Source: a virus. From it: 22,913 bases of DNA. Positions within the stretch are counted from its first letter, which is position 1; every line of letters begins with the position of its first letter. Positions 8,207 through 18,864 of the stretch are shown piece after piece. The position numbers and the translations under genes are program-made. The notes beneath the pieces are model-generated. The model did no database searches and was not told where the DNA came from. It worked only from the letters and a program-made list of their open reading frames with translations. The stretch lies in the IMG/VR virus record IMGVR_UViG_3300033146_001898, positions 1-22,913 of that record. One strand, 5' to 3'.

Positions 8207-8746
8207 ATGTTCGCAACTGTAGATGATGTAAAAGGGTTTGTATGACTTCAATATAGCGATGCAAAAATAGAAATGCTACTAGAAGCTACAACAAACGACA
8301 TAACATCTGTAGTATGAGACATAACTTATGGGATAAAAACAGAAGATATATCTATATGTGATATAAATAAATTATCTATTTTTCTAACTAATATACAGGT
8401 TCATAAGATACTTCAAATCAACTGAAAAGATTACGTTGGTAATTATGAAATATTAAAACCTCAAAATAGAAGGGTGATTCTTACAGACATATATTCATAT
8501 ATAAACAACTCTTGAACTAACAAAACATTCAAGATAAAATATATATCGTGATATACTATAATACCTAGCGATATAATATTAGCACAAACATTAATAGTTA
8601 GTGATATGTTAGAAAGCTGATGATGAAGACAGATATCAAAATATAAGATGTGACCTAGAACTGTTGAATATGAGAGTTGATCTACTAGTAGTTATAAAGA
8701 TAAGGCTGAAGAGATATTGAATAGATATAGGCTTTTAAAAATATAA
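8207..8746 (+). CDS. Head-tail connector protein (gp6-like)
   Basis: 179 codons from ATG at 8207 to TAA at 8744-8746. The N-terminus (FATVDDVKGFVGLQYSDAKIEMLLEATTNDITSVVG) has the helical layout of phage DNA-packaging/connector proteins of the gp6 type, which begin with a similar 'VDDVK..lG' helix and form the ring beneath the portal. The end (SGSTSSYKDKAEEILNRYRLLK) also matches this family, in which a final helix closes the domain. It is the first of four short genes with one- to sixteen-base overlaps or gaps that make up the neck. Assignment rests on pattern and gene order. Confidence 0.7.
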
Positions 8747-8756
8747 TGGATATACA

Positions 8757-9125
8757 ATGTGAATAATGGATACATTTTATGATAAAGTTGTAGATATATA
8801 TTCAATAGAGATAACTAAAAGAAGATGAGCTGACGTAAAAAATAAAACATTATTATATAAAAACATAAGATGTGAATATTATATTGCTACTAGAGGTAAC
8901 GTAGTTAACTGGCAACCATCATTATGAGATAGGCAACAAGATCTTGATAGAATAGACCTAGTTATACCTTGATCTGAATATGATATTGCTAAGAAAATCA
9001 AAGCATGATATTATATAGTAACTAATGAGTGAGATTCGTATATAATAGATCAGATAGATTATTATAGGATGCCAGATTGAACATTAGAAAGTATTTATGT
9101 AAGACTAAATCAAAAATGAAAATAA
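8757..9125 (+). CDS. Head closure/head-tail joining protein
   Basis: 122 codons from ATG at 8757 to TAA at 9123-9125; an in-frame ATG at 8766 is an alternative start. The product is a small beta-rich protein (YYIATRGNVVNWQPS, IDLVIPGSEYD, GYYIVTNEGDSYIIDQIDYYRMPDGTLESIYVRL) of the size and character of head completion (stopper) proteins such as SPP1 gp16 relatives. Its position directly after the gp6-like gene agrees. Direct motif support is limited, so the role is mainly from order. It overlaps the next gene by ten bases. Confidence 0.6.
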
Positions 9126-9511
9126 CTTTTGATACAAACGCTATCATAAATAGAATAGCTAAAAAGTATGAAAAGAGATTGGATGAATGATTAGATATAA
9201 CAAAGGAGTATATCGACAATAGAACGCCAGAACTTACACGTGATTTAATACAACATACAAAAATAAAAAAATCTAAGTTAGTTGGTTTACAGATATCTGG
9301 TTCAGTGTATAATGATTTATGAGACTATGAAATAGATGTTGAAAAAGGTAAAGGGATTCCGTTTATATATCATAAGTATCCAGAATGAGGAACTGATCCA
9401 TATAAAAGAGATATATTAAATATTATACCTCAAGAAGGTGCACATATGTTTAGAGATGGTTTTGATGCGGCTAAGAATATTTTAATTGAGATATTGAAAG
9501 ATGATAACTAA
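9116..9511 (+). CDS. Neck/minor tail protein (HK97 gp10-like)
   Basis: 131 codons from ATG at 9116 to TAA at 9509-9511. An N-terminal helix (NAIINRIAKKYEKRLDEGLDITKEYIDNRTPELTRDLI) precedes a beta domain containing GLQISGSVYNDLGDYEIDVEKGKGIPFIYHKYPEGGTDP. It ends with IIPQEGAHMFRDGFDAAKNILIEIL. This arrangement, with 'TP..TG.L..S..v' followed by Y..y.E.Gt and a final helix, is typical of HK97 gp10-type neck proteins. It overlaps both neighbours, which fits tight translational coupling. Confidence 0.68.
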
Positions 9512-9917
9512 TCTAATGATATACGACATAACAAATACATTAGAGAATATCCCAACAATAATATCTATGTTCCCATGATGAATTACTAACGAAGCACCGT
9601 TAACAGCAAAGGTATTTCCATATATGTATGTTGATAAATTCGAATATTGATCTAAGAACGGTCTTACTAGGCGTGCACATGTAGATATGTCAATAGTATG
9701 ATCTCCAGAGATGGTATCAGATGATATAGAGGTAATGTTTTGAGTTATAGATAATGAGATATTAACTAACATCGACTGATGTTCTCCTATATCTGTGCGA
9801 TGAAACGCTGTAACTACTGAAATAACAAGTGGAACAACTAGCAAGACAATGAGGGACATGAAAGAAAATATAGTGATAAGAAAAACATATAATTTTACAT
9901 ATCTAACGCAAACATAA
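9501..9917 (+). CDS. Probable tail terminator/tail completion protein
   Basis: 138 codons from ATG at 9501 to TAA at 9915-9917. Position (last neck gene before the tail tube), length, and an N-terminal helix followed by strands (LTAKVFPYMYVDKFEYGSKNGLTRRAHVDMSIVG...ITSGTTSKTMRDMKENIVIRKTYNFTYLTQT) fit tail terminator proteins of siphoviruses. No diagnostic motif is visible. It starts 11 bases inside the previous gene, and its stop lies one base before the next start. Confidence 0.5.
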
Positions 9918-9918
9918 T

Positions 9919-10116
9919 ATGTGATGTACAGACTGCAAAGATGAAAAGAAAGATAATGTATTAAGCAATAGAAAAAACAAAAACAATAAGAATAAAAAAC
10001 ACAACAAAGAAAATACTAAAAATATTATATCTGTTAAAGAATTAGATAATTTAAAGACTGTAAAAGCATTTAAAAACAAATCTAAATCTTCTAGAACAGC
10101 TATAATTCATTATTAA
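9919..10116 (+). CDS. Tiny Lys/Asn-rich CxxC protein (65 aa)
   Basis: 65 codons from ATG at 9919 to TAA at 10114-10116. It starts MGCTDC, a CxxC pair near the N-terminus, continues with a strongly basic Lys/Asn stretch (residues 8-35), and ends SRTAIIHY. It contains a single TGA glycine at residue 2. It is placed between the tail terminator and major tail genes with one-base spacing from the former, so it is probably translated. Nothing similar is part of the standard tail gene set that I can name. A metal- or nucleic-acid-binding role is possible but only inferred. Confidence 0.5.
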
Positions 10117-10141
10117 TTTTAACTTTATAATTATATAACAA

Positions 10142-11005
10142 ATGGCAAATTTTTCAAAAACAAACGTATCGTATAAAGCTGCTAAGGTGTATATCACACT
10201 ATTTGATCCTGAAAGCACAAAGGCATTAAATATACCAGATAGAACCTTAACTACATTTAACGATAATGTAAGTGCAGTAATCGCATACCTTGAGTCTAAT
10301 TATGTGTTCGATAGAATGGCATGATTTAAAAATGTAAAAATATCAGATGCTTTTGAAAATGAAATAACAGATGAAGTAGATGATTGTGATATTCAAGAAC
10401 GACAAAAGAAGGCTGAAATATCTACAACCTTTTCAGGTGATTGGTTAACAACTCTTGATTTATGAGTTCTTGAAATATTATTAGGGTATGGTTTTTCTTC
10501 TCAAACAGGAGCATCTATAACTGATGATACATTTACTTTGACTGCTAATAGTCGATCACAAGATAAGTTCTACAGACTACCATACCAACATCACGATGCA
10601 AATGGTAATATAATCAAACCAACTGTATTTGCTGCTACAGCAGGAGGAACTGGTATTACTGATGGAACTGACTATAGAATAGAACAAAATTCTTACTGAG
10701 AATTTGGTTTGGTGGTATATGGAACAGTTGCTACAACAAACGAAGTTGTATTAACATACGATCATACAACAATAACAGCTGACTTCTGAGGTTTTGAATT
10801 TGGTGATGTGATACAACCATATATGATAGTTAAGATAGAGACATGTCCTGATGAAAATGGTAAAGTACATTACTACTATATCACAAAGGCTTCACTGTCT
10901 GGTTCATTAGATACAAACTTCATCTCAAAAGGAGAAGTACCATTGTCTTCTATAACATTAGTATGAGGAAAAGGATGAAATAAATACTTCCAAAAATCAT
11001 TATAA
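10142..11005 (+). CDS. Major tail tube protein
   Basis: 287 codons from ATG at 10142 to TAA at 11003-11005. It polymerises into the tail tube. It is beta-rich with few charged helices; KISDAFENEITDEVDDCDIQERQKKAEISTTFSGDWLTTLDLGVLEILLG matches the loop-plus-helix of siphovirus tube proteins, and later strands (FGLVVYGTVATTNEVVLTYDHTTITA) are Thr/Val-rich. The gene lies between neck and tape measure and is followed by the strongest terminator in the window. Its glycine codons are 18 GGN and 6 TGA, like the capsid gene and unlike its neighbours, consistent with high expression. The tube role is well supported by context. Confidence 0.75.
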
Positions 11006-11162
11006 TAATATTGTAAAATATCCTATTTATTAGACTTATTACAATACACTGATGATAGTATATACTACCAACACAATACAATTGGTCTTAAATGATTTTT
11101 TCATTAGGAGGGATAGGGGATTACTGTCCTTTATCTCTCCTTTTTAGCTTATATTATTCATT
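11006..11162 (+). promoter_or_regulatory. Intergenic region between tail tube and tail assembly genes
   Basis: About 157 bases without a gene. The first half is AT-rich with a possible weak stem (TTGTAA near 11011 with TTACAA near 11039). The second half contains the strong terminator at 11106-11145 and then TTAGCTTAT, which is the reverse complement of the AAGCTAA core of the repeated motif found at 5062 and 18228. No promoter sequence could be recognised with confidence. Confidence 0.4.
11106..11145 (+). terminator. Strong intrinsic terminator after the tail tube gene (copy 2 of repeated element)
   Basis: AGGAGGGATA (11106-11115) pairs over 10 bp (one G-U) with TATCTCTCCT (11132-11141), with a possible inner GGG/TCC extension, and is followed by TTTTT. 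It resembles the hairpin at 81-111 in sequence as well as shape. It would separate the highly expressed head and tube genes from the tape measure and tip genes. Confidence 0.85.
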
Positions 11163-11708
11163 ATGTGGTACGATTATCCTATGAAGTGAGAATTTGACGT
11201 GACTATAAATGTAAATATTTGATATTCAAAAATAAACAAAGAGATAAAAGTAGAATTAAAATATAAACAAGCATCTATTTTTGAAACAATACAATTTTTT
11301 AAAGATATTGATACTAAGTGATTGTGATCTTGGTTAGAGAGGTTTTTGAAAAAATATAGTAATGCAAATAAAATCACATTATGAATAATAAAAGTTGATA
11401 AAAATACAATAACAAGAATATTTAATATAATAAAAGATACTAGATTTAGGGGTGTATTCTGAGACAGGGAACAAAAATATGAGTGAAGGAGTAGACCATA
11501 TAACTCAATACTAGTATTATTATCAGAAAGGTTATGAATAGACCCTGATACATTTCAGAACAGATATACAATAGAGCAAATGAATTATTTATTATGATGA
11601 ATAGTATATAATATAAATGAGCAAAGCGATGAATGAAAAGAAATTAATGACAGGGAACAATTTAATAAAGAGAATGCAGACGAAGATCTTTTAGAACTAA
11701 TTAGTTAA
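11163..11708 (+). CDS. Probable tail assembly chaperone-position protein (181 aa)
   Basis: 181 codons from ATG at 11163 to TAA at 11706-11708. It lies between tail tube and tape measure, where siphoviruses place the tail assembly chaperones that coat the tape measure during assembly. It begins with a short strand region (GEFDVTINVNIGYSKINKEIKVELKYKQ), continues with mostly helical sequence (GLGSWLERFLKKYSNANKITLGII, ILVLLSERLGIDPDTF), and ends in an acidic tail. No overlapping second frame or slippery heptamer was found, so the usual G/GT frameshift product is not apparent. Function is inferred from position only. The tape measure starts one base after the stop. Confidence 0.5.
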
Positions 11709-11709
11709 T

Positions 11710-14700
11710 ATGTCAGAAAAATTAGAGGTAACCGTAGATATAGATTTGAGTAATTTAAATGAAAAATTATCTCAAGCGAAAAAACTAATTAGCGATGCTT
11801 GAAAAGATATGGAGAAGCAGGCTTCTACTTCGGCAAGTAAAGCTGCTACTGCTAGTATTGATGCTGATAAGAAAAAACTTGATAGCACTAAAAAAACAAC
11901 TAAGGCACAAGCTGTTAGTATGAAATCATTGTCGGATCTTTCTATAAATGAAGTAGAAAGATTAAAAACTAAAGTAATTAGTAATATGGAAAAGATAGAT
12001 GCTGCATTTAAGTTAGATCCAGCAAAAAATACACGTGCTATGAAAGAACGGGAAGCTGAGATAAGAAGGACATGAATTACAGCTAAAGATACTGGTAAGA
12101 AATTGGATAAAATGGCAGAGAATAGATATATTGAATTGAAAATAGAAAAAAACAAGATGGTTAATGACTTAAATAAAGTCAAATCTCTTATAGCAAAGGC
12201 TACACTATCTCAGCATGTAGATATAGATATAGATAAAGATAAAGTAAAAAAGCAATTAGTAGAGGTTAGAGCAGAATTAAAAAAAGCTACAAAGAGTTGA
12301 AACGATAATATTATACATTTAAGTATATCAAAAGAAGAGGAGCTTATAAGAAAGTTGAAATATCTTGAAGCAAGAAAGAAAGCTGTAACAAAAACTGCTA
12401 CATTAAAGATAAGAATGGAAACAGACGACGTAAAAGCTGCTTTCTCGGAGACGAATAGAGAAATAAAAAATCTAGAAACTCAGTGAAAATCATCAATGAG
12501 TCGTATTTGAAAACACGTTAATAATATTACTAATTCAATTAAAACAGGATTAGCTACAATGATAAGTTGATTTGTAGTATTACAATGAATTAGAAACTTA
12601 ATACAATGACTTAATGATGCTAAAAATGTTGCTTTACAATGGGAAAGCTCTTTTACTGGTGTAAAAAAGACAACCAAGGCTACAGCTGAAGAATTTAAAA
12701 AATTAAATAAAGAATTGGTACAGTTGACTAAAGAGATACCATCTACTTATGAAGAGATAACAAAAATAGCAGAACTATGATGACAAATGTGAGTTCCTAT
12801 AGATCAATTAAAAGCTTTTACAGAGGCTGTGGCGATGATAGGTACAACAACAAATCTTTCTATAGAACAAGCTGCTACACAGTTTGCAAGATTGCATAAT
12901 ATAATGTGACTACCATTAGATAGAATAGATGAGACTGCTAGTGCAGTAGTATCTCTAGGTAATAATTTTGCAGCACAAGAAGATGAAATATTAAATTTTA
13001 CTACAAGGATAGCAGGTAGTTGAAAAGTAGCTAAAATGACAGTATGACAGTTGACATGAATAGCAACTGCACTTACTTCTGTTGGTATCAAGGCAGAAAT
13101 GTGATGATCTGCAGTGAGTAAAGCTATGCTTGAAATGAATTCTGCAGTTTCTAATTGATGAAAAGAATTGGAATGATTTGCAAAAACATCTTGATTATCA
13201 TCAAAAGAATTTAAAGATATGTGGAAAGATGATGCTGCTTGAGCGTTTACTTTGTTCGTAGAGTGATTGTGAAAAGCTTGAGATAAAGCAGACGCTGTAA
13301 TAGCATGATTATTGTGAGATAATGTTAGAACTAAACAATCTTTTCTTAATCTTGCATGAGCTGGAGACTTGTTAAGAAGAGCAATAGAAAATGGTACAGA
13401 GGCACGTAAGTTAAATTTAGCACTATCTAAAGAAGCACAACTTAGATATGGTACAGAAGCTAGTCAACTAAAAATATTGACAAACAAATATGAAGAACAA
13501 CAAAATATAATGTGATGACAACTTGTGTGAAGTTACAAAAATCTTACTAAGTTAAAACTTAGTTTTCTTACTTGAATAGTAAAATTATCAGAAGCTTTAT
13601 GAGGTATGAGTGTTATTCTTACTTGACTGGTATGAATATTATGAGTATTAGCTGTTGCATTTGGTATAATATCTACTCCAATATTATTGGTAATCTGAGC
13701 TGTAGCTGCTGTAGCAGGTTGAATAGCTTTGTTATGAAGAGAGACTAGCTGATATATATCTGAAGTAGAAAAACTTGAGGGGCGTATGATAGATTTAACT
13801 AAATCTATGGAGGCTAATAAAAACGAACAAAGTAAGGTAGAACAACAATATATCTCTGGTAAAATTTCGTTAGAAGAATATAGAAGTGAGATGGAGAAAT
13901 TGTATTCTGAAGAACTTAAAATGAATAAGATAAGAAGCGAAGTTGCTGATGATCTATGAAAACAGAATTGGATGCAGAATAAAATGACAGAGACAAAAAG
14001 AAAGCATAAAGATCTATTAGCTGAAGAGTCAGTTGCAACCAAAGAAGCTACCAAATCACAAGAAAAGTATAATGATAAAAAAGCAGAGTTGGATAGACTA
14101 TTTTTTAATGGTGTAATAACACAAAAAGAATATAATGAGCAACTTGATTTGTCTAACAAAGAGAATATAAAATATCAAAGTTCATTACTTTCAATAAAGG
14201 CTGCTGTGTCACAGAGTAGTAAAGCTATGGAGAATAAAAGACTTATTCTTCGTGCATTAGTTGAAACGACAAATAATGATATAGAAGTTGAAGAAAGATA
14301 TAACGAACTTAAAATAGACAATACTGATGATGTTACACAGATATTAAATAAGACAAATGCTTTAGCAGAAGAAATAGCTAAAGGTAGAGAAGCTATCGGT
14401 GTTGATCTAGCTAGGAAGAAAGTAGAACTTGCCTTAGCAAAAGAAACGGATTCGTGACGAAGATGAGCTGCTAAGTCCGCATTGAAATTTGTGTCTATAT
14501 TCTCACCATGAGTATGAATATGAATGAAGTGACTAGAAGATTGAAAAAATAAGATAACAAATAATCTAGTACAAGAGGTAGACAAACTACAAAAAGCTTT
14601 TGACGATCTAGGTGAACTAAAGGTAGAGCCAATAAAAGTTGTTGATCCAGCATCAGCATGAAACGCAGAGAAAATAGCTAGTGCATTATGATCTATGAGT

Positions 14701-14742
14701 GAATCAGCAGAGCAGAGTTATCTAATGTTTGAAAGTGAATAG
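11710..14742 (+). CDS. Tape measure protein, N-terminal and central part (frame broken at 14740)
   Basis: 1010 codons from ATG at 11710 to TAG at 14740-14742. The protein sets tail length and travels through the tail with DNA. The N-terminus has four copies of a strand-plus-helix unit: VDIDLSNLNEKLSQAKKLI (about residues 8-27), YIELKIEKNKMVNDLNKVKSLI (139-160), HVDIDIDKDKVKKQLVEVRAEL (169-190) and a degenerate one at 229-255. A TP901-type tape measure domain follows (NNITNSIKTGL...AAFTEAVAMIGTTT-like region, about 275-430). A long hydrophobic stretch spans roughly 632-677, then coiled coil to the stop. The natural C-terminus is found later in the same frame (14911-16344), so this ORF is probably the first part of a single ~1544-residue protein. 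Confidence 0.85.
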
Positions 14743-14942
14743 ATAAAGCAAAAGTACAACAACAAATCAAAGAAGCTGAGCTAGCTTTAGCTAAAGCTCA
14801 TTACTTAGAACAACTACAATATACACAAGATCACTTTGATGATGAAGTAGAAAAAGCTCAAATAATAATGAGGTTAAAGGAAGAATATGACGATAGAGTT
14901 AGACAAATAAATGAAGAAGAAGGAATGACAGAGTGCATATAA
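14688..14942 (+). CDS. Out-of-frame middle segment of the tape measure gene (84 codons)
   Basis: An open frame, -1 relative to the preceding ORF, runs from ATG at 14688 to TAA at 14940-14942. From GIDKAKVQQQIKEAELALAKAH onward it reads as a well-formed helix or coiled coil up to RVRQINEEEG, exactly bridging the two in-frame tape measure parts. Restoring one A at 14739 (GAAATAGAT for GAATAGAT) and removing one G near 14922 joins all three into one frame. It is therefore more likely a displaced internal segment than an independent gene, although its own ATG leaves a separate small protein possible. Confidence 0.55.
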
Positions 14943-16344
14943 TTGAATATTAAGTAGTGTTGAGAAATTATCTGACGAACTAAAGGATATGGCGTTAGAC
15001 ATTGCTGAGATTAATGATGATATTTCTGATATAAATTCAGATGCAGTGGAAGATGTAAAAGACAGATACGCTGATATAACCAAAGAGTTAGATACTTTGA
15101 CATGAAAAATAAATGAATTAGAAGCTAAAACAAAATCAGCTAGTATAGAGACATCCAATATGGAAGATGATCGAAAAGCAGTAACTAAACAGATAACAGA
15201 TAGTCAGAAACAAATAGATTGATATCAAAAAAGTATAAGTAAGATTAATGATGATATATCGAGTCTTGACACAACATCAAGCGAACAATTAGCAGAGAGA
15301 TATGTAGAACTATGATCTGAGATAGAAAATAGTCAGACACAACTGGATGAATTAAATGCAAAAGCTACTTTATCTACTGAGGAAGCAGAAAAGAAATTAA
15401 AACTTGAAGAGGATATAGCAAAAGCCAAAGCTGAACAATCATTAGCGGAATCTCAAACAACTGCAGCTGATATAAGTGATGCTACAATTAGAAGTACAGA
15501 GTCTGAGACTGAAAGAATATTGAGAGAAAAAGATGAGAAAAAAGCAGCATACGAACAAGAGCTTATAGACCTACAAGATAAGTTAAATGCAGAGCAAGTT
15601 ATATTAGCTACTGCACAAGTAGAGGAGGCTAATCTTAGGGGTCAGTTAGATAAAATAGAGATACAAGAACAACAAGCTAAACTAGATAAATTACAGAGTC
15701 AACTAGAGTGATATTATGATGATAGAGCAAAATTATTAATAGAGAAAAGACAAGCAGAAAATATCTTAACAAATAAACAACAACAAGATGCGTTGGATGA
15801 AGAATTAACTACAAAGACAGCTTGAATAATAGCAGAGAGAAATATAGATTTAGAGGCTAAAAAACAGGAATTGGTAGATCTTAAAGAATCTAATAAAGCG
15901 AAATTAGATGAAATGAAAGCATATTTTCTCCAAATACTTAGGATGTCAAAAATGAGTAAAGCACAGTTTTGAGAGTCTTTCGATCTAGGGGATTTTAGTT
16001 TTGATGACTTGCAAGGTAATCTATCTTCTTCTAATATAGGCTGATTTACAGAATGATTTAGTGGTGAGTATAAAGATGAGCTAAAGGCACAGGTAGACGC
16101 TACAGAGAAGATAGCTAAACTATGAGATTTGTTTGAAAAACTTAACGAAACAAACAAAAAAGATTCAGATAATATGTTTAGATTATTAAAGATAGTTACA
16201 TGATTAAGAGAGACTGCAGCGTTGCCGCAGACAATAGATCAGAGGATGTTAAAGACCATTAACCAGAATAATAATTTTAGTGTAACTTGATGAATAGATA
16301 TGGCTTCGATAGAGAGTATGTTGAGAAGATCATTAAAGATTTAG
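14911..16344 (+). CDS. Tape measure protein, C-terminal part (477 codons)
   Basis: The frame resumes that of the first tape measure ORF. The first ATG is at 14911 and TAG is at 16342-16344. It is nearly continuous coiled coil (heptads through KINELEAKTKS, QLDELNAKATLSTEEAEKKLKLEE and many more). It ends with a short globular segment and NNNFSVTGGIDMASIESMLRRSLKI, the kind of strand-turn-helix that closes many tape measure proteins. That ending, and the absence of a start-proximal domain, argue that it is the C-terminus of the upstream protein. If the frame changes are real, this part could still be made from ATG 14911, although AAATAA lies immediately upstream and no ribosome binding site is visible. 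Confidence 0.75.
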
Positions 16345-16361
16345 TTCTTATATAAAGCAAT

Positions 16362-17198
16362 ATGATTTGAAGAAATTACGTATATAACTGATTCGATATG
16401 ACAGATAGAGTAGCAATAGCCAATAAGTTTGCTCTTCAGGATGTTGATATATCAGTTGTACAAAGACAAGAAATAACAGACAACGCTAATGATCACTGAA
16501 GCGAGTCTAGTCGTACATTAGCTTCAGGTAGACTATTTTCGTTTTCTTGAAAAGTAGTTTGACTAACAAAAGAGATAAGATGACAAGCATGGGATATGAT
16601 TTGTGACGCAATCAACCTAGAACCATTTATGGGCTCTGAGTACTTACATGATTTATTATTCCAAACAGATTCATGAGAGGATAGACAAGTTAAGGTTCTA
16701 GTAAAAACTGCACCTAAATGAAGTAACTGACTACATAGACCAGAGATAAACTTTGTGTTTGAATTGTACGCACCATGATTCGCAGTATACTGAATATCTG
16801 AAGAATCAGAAAGTTGATCTTCTTCTGTATTTTGATGAACAAGTTTTGCAAATAAATTTGGAGATTCATGGTGATCGTTTTCATGAGATGTTGTATGTAA
16901 CAATGAGTGAAATTATAAAGCATGATGTGAAATAACGGTAACATGAGAACTAGTAAATCCTATAATAAAAAACATTACAAATTGAAATCAATACAAAATA
17001 AACTGAACAACTAATAATTTAGTACTTAATAGTAAGGATGGACGAACAGTAAAAGATTGATGAATAGATATAAGTTATAAGAGGGATTATGGTACAGCTA
17101 TAATGTTGTCTCCATGATTAAATACTATAGTGGTATTTTCTGATTGAGGTAATGCCACATTCACCGTTAAACGGTTTTCAGCTTGGAACACAATATAA
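16362..17198 (+). CDS. Distal tail protein (Dit-like)
   Basis: 278 codons from ATG at 16362 to TAA at 17196-17198. It begins with a short strand (NYVYNGFDMTDRVAIANKFALQDVDI) followed by a RTLASGRLFSFSGKVVGLTKEIRGQAWD segment typical of siphovirus Dit N-terminal domains, which form the hexameric ring at the tube end. The C-terminal half is a beta-rich, galectin-like region (VVCNNEGNYKAGCEITVTGELVNPIIKN...LNTIVVFSDGGNATFTVKRFSAWN). Placement directly after tape measure is canonical. Glycines are 25 TGA to 6 GGN. The next gene starts two bases after the stop. Confidence 0.8.
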
Positions 17199-17200
17199 AC

Positions 17201-18229
17201 ATGGATATAATAATAAAAGTGTATGATAACTACCGAAGCAATGTTGAGAAGTTTAGTTTTTTAACTAAAGAAGCAATAAAGATAGAAGAAGATCTTGATT
17301 CTTTTGATATTGCAACATTTAAGGTTAAATGATATGAGTTGATAGAATATAATAAAATAGAAATATATGAAGTAGGTATACCTGACAAACTAGTATTTAA
17401 ATGATTGGTATATCAACCTGAAAAGAATATATCAATTCTTAGAAACGAAACAATAATCACATGTAGGAGTGAAAGAAATATAATGTCAGATAGAAAAGTT
17501 TTGGTAGAGAGGGATAAAAACGATACAGTCGCAAATATAATAAATGAATTATTATCTGATTATTCTACAGATTCTTGGTCTACTTCTATAGCTTTCCCAG
17601 ATACTATAAATATAAAGTACAATGAATGAGATAGTTATGATAGTATCTTCTCTGAGATAGCTAAACAATGTTGATGATTTTGGGACATAAAAGAATGAGT
17701 AATAATTATGGATTATTTATTGTGAACTGATAAGACATGAGGTAGTAATAAAATAGATGTTGTGTTTACTAAGTCTCAATGAGACAATATAAAAAATGTA
17801 AATATTGTATGACAATCAACTAGATCAAATATAATAATATGAGATGATTGAGTATCAAAATATATTGCACAAGATATGACAGATTGATTTGTATATTGAG
17901 TAACAAAATACAGGTTCAGAGAGGGTGATTTGGCTATAAAAACAGAAAAGATGCTAGAACAATTAAATATAAGGCAAAGAATATTAAATATAGAACTTGA
18001 TCCTAATAAAACTATAGAAGCATATATTTGAGATAAGTTAAATATGGAAATATCTAACGTAAATGATTTAGAGGATATTAAGTGAGAGGTATTGGTAACT
18101 AAGAGAATTATAGACTATAGTTTTGCTAGAAAAAGGGTACAATTATTCTTGTGAGAAAACGTTATAAAAGAAGATTCATTATGAGACATAATAGTAGGTA
18201 TAAAAAGGGAACTAGATATGATTAGCTAA
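17201..18229 (+). CDS. Baseplate hub / tail-associated structural protein (Tal-like)
   Basis: 342 codons from ATG at 17201 to TAA at 18227-18229. It follows Dit, where siphoviruses encode the tail hub that closes the tube. Its first 200 residues have the layout of gp27-like hub domains: DIATFKVKGYELIEYNKIEIYEVG...VFKGLVYQPEKNISI, then a short helix (DTVANIINELLSDYS) and FSEIAKQCGGFWDIKEGVIIMDYL. The last block (RQRILNIELDPNKTIEAYIGDKLNMEI) matches the outer hub beta-barrel. No lysozyme or peptidase domain is visible. Glycines are 18 TGA to 4 GGN. Repeat motif copy 3 begins at its stop codon. Confidence 0.7.
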
Positions 18230-18244
18230 AAACATAAGCTAAAA
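18228..18244 (+). repeat. Intergenic motif copy 3 (AAAAACATAAGCTAAAA)
   Basis: This 17-base sequence is identical to 5062-5078 and again begins at a stop codon. A second AGCTAAA lies just upstream (18224-18230), giving a short direct repeat. Confidence 0.55.
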
Positions 18245-18295
18245 TAGTTAAATTATATATACTAAATGAAGTATATTTTAATAGTAATTTAATAA

Positions 18296-18847
18296 ATGAG
18301 ACGACTTACAAATATATCTGCGGAAACACAATATGGTATAGATACTAATATACCTGACATATGAGAGATAAATGTTCTTGCATGAGCTGTTTTTCCATGT
18401 ACAGATTCTCAGTGAGAATATTTGGTGAATGCTTATGGGCACTTTTTTGAAACTGTATACAATATATGAGGTTCTTGAGAAGTAAACATTTGAAATAATC
18501 TAGGTATTGGTGAATGAGTATATAGTACAAAAACAGGTGCTGTTTTAAACTTCAAATCATTGATTGCATGAGCTGGAATACAAATAACATCAACAGCTAA
18601 CGAGATAACAATAACGTCTACAGCTTCTGCTACGCAAGTATTTGAGGATAATTTTGTATTAACTGCTACAGATATATCTAACTGATATATAGACTTATCA
18701 AATAGTCCAGACACATGATCTATGATAATATTAACAGTGTTTTGAATAATTAATTATGATTATTCGTTAGTAGCTAATAGAATTACATTCTGAGGTACAT
18801 TAAATGTAGAAATATGAGACGAAATAGATGTTACATATTACTTTTAA
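18296..18847 (+). CDS. Tail fibre/tip protein with a phage fibre module (183 aa)
   Basis: 183 codons from ATG at 18296 to TAA at 18845-18847. It is almost wholly beta-rich. The central block GEGVYSTKTGAVLNFKSLIAGAGIQITSTANEITITSTA (about residues 75-113) is a module seen in many phage fibre and receptor-binding proteins, where 'G..vyk.ktG..l.fksL.aG.GI.it....i.I' precedes the tip domain. The C-terminal ~65 residues form a separate strand-rich domain ending DEIDVTYYF. It probably takes part in trimeric fibre formation. Most glycines are TGA. The next fibre gene starts 17 bases after the stop through an AT-rich leader. Confidence 0.65.
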
Positions 18848-18864
18848 TTAATTATATAATATAA

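Noticed and set aside
11163-11712. G/GT-type frameshift in the tail assembly gene
   Set aside because: No overlapping extension ORF and no slippery site before the stop; the tape measure begins one base later.
13533-14159. Long reverse-strand open frame opposite the tape measure gene (and similar ones at 11772-12182, 15714-16157)
   Set aside because: They are antisense to convincing coiled-coil coding sequence, have low-complexity Ser/Leu/Phe composition, and no gene neighbours on that strand.
868-17198. Widespread pseudogenisation (frequent in-frame TGA)
   Set aside because: All 'stops' are TGA; TAA and TAG appear only at sensible gene ends with tight spacing, and domains are intact when TGA is Gly.
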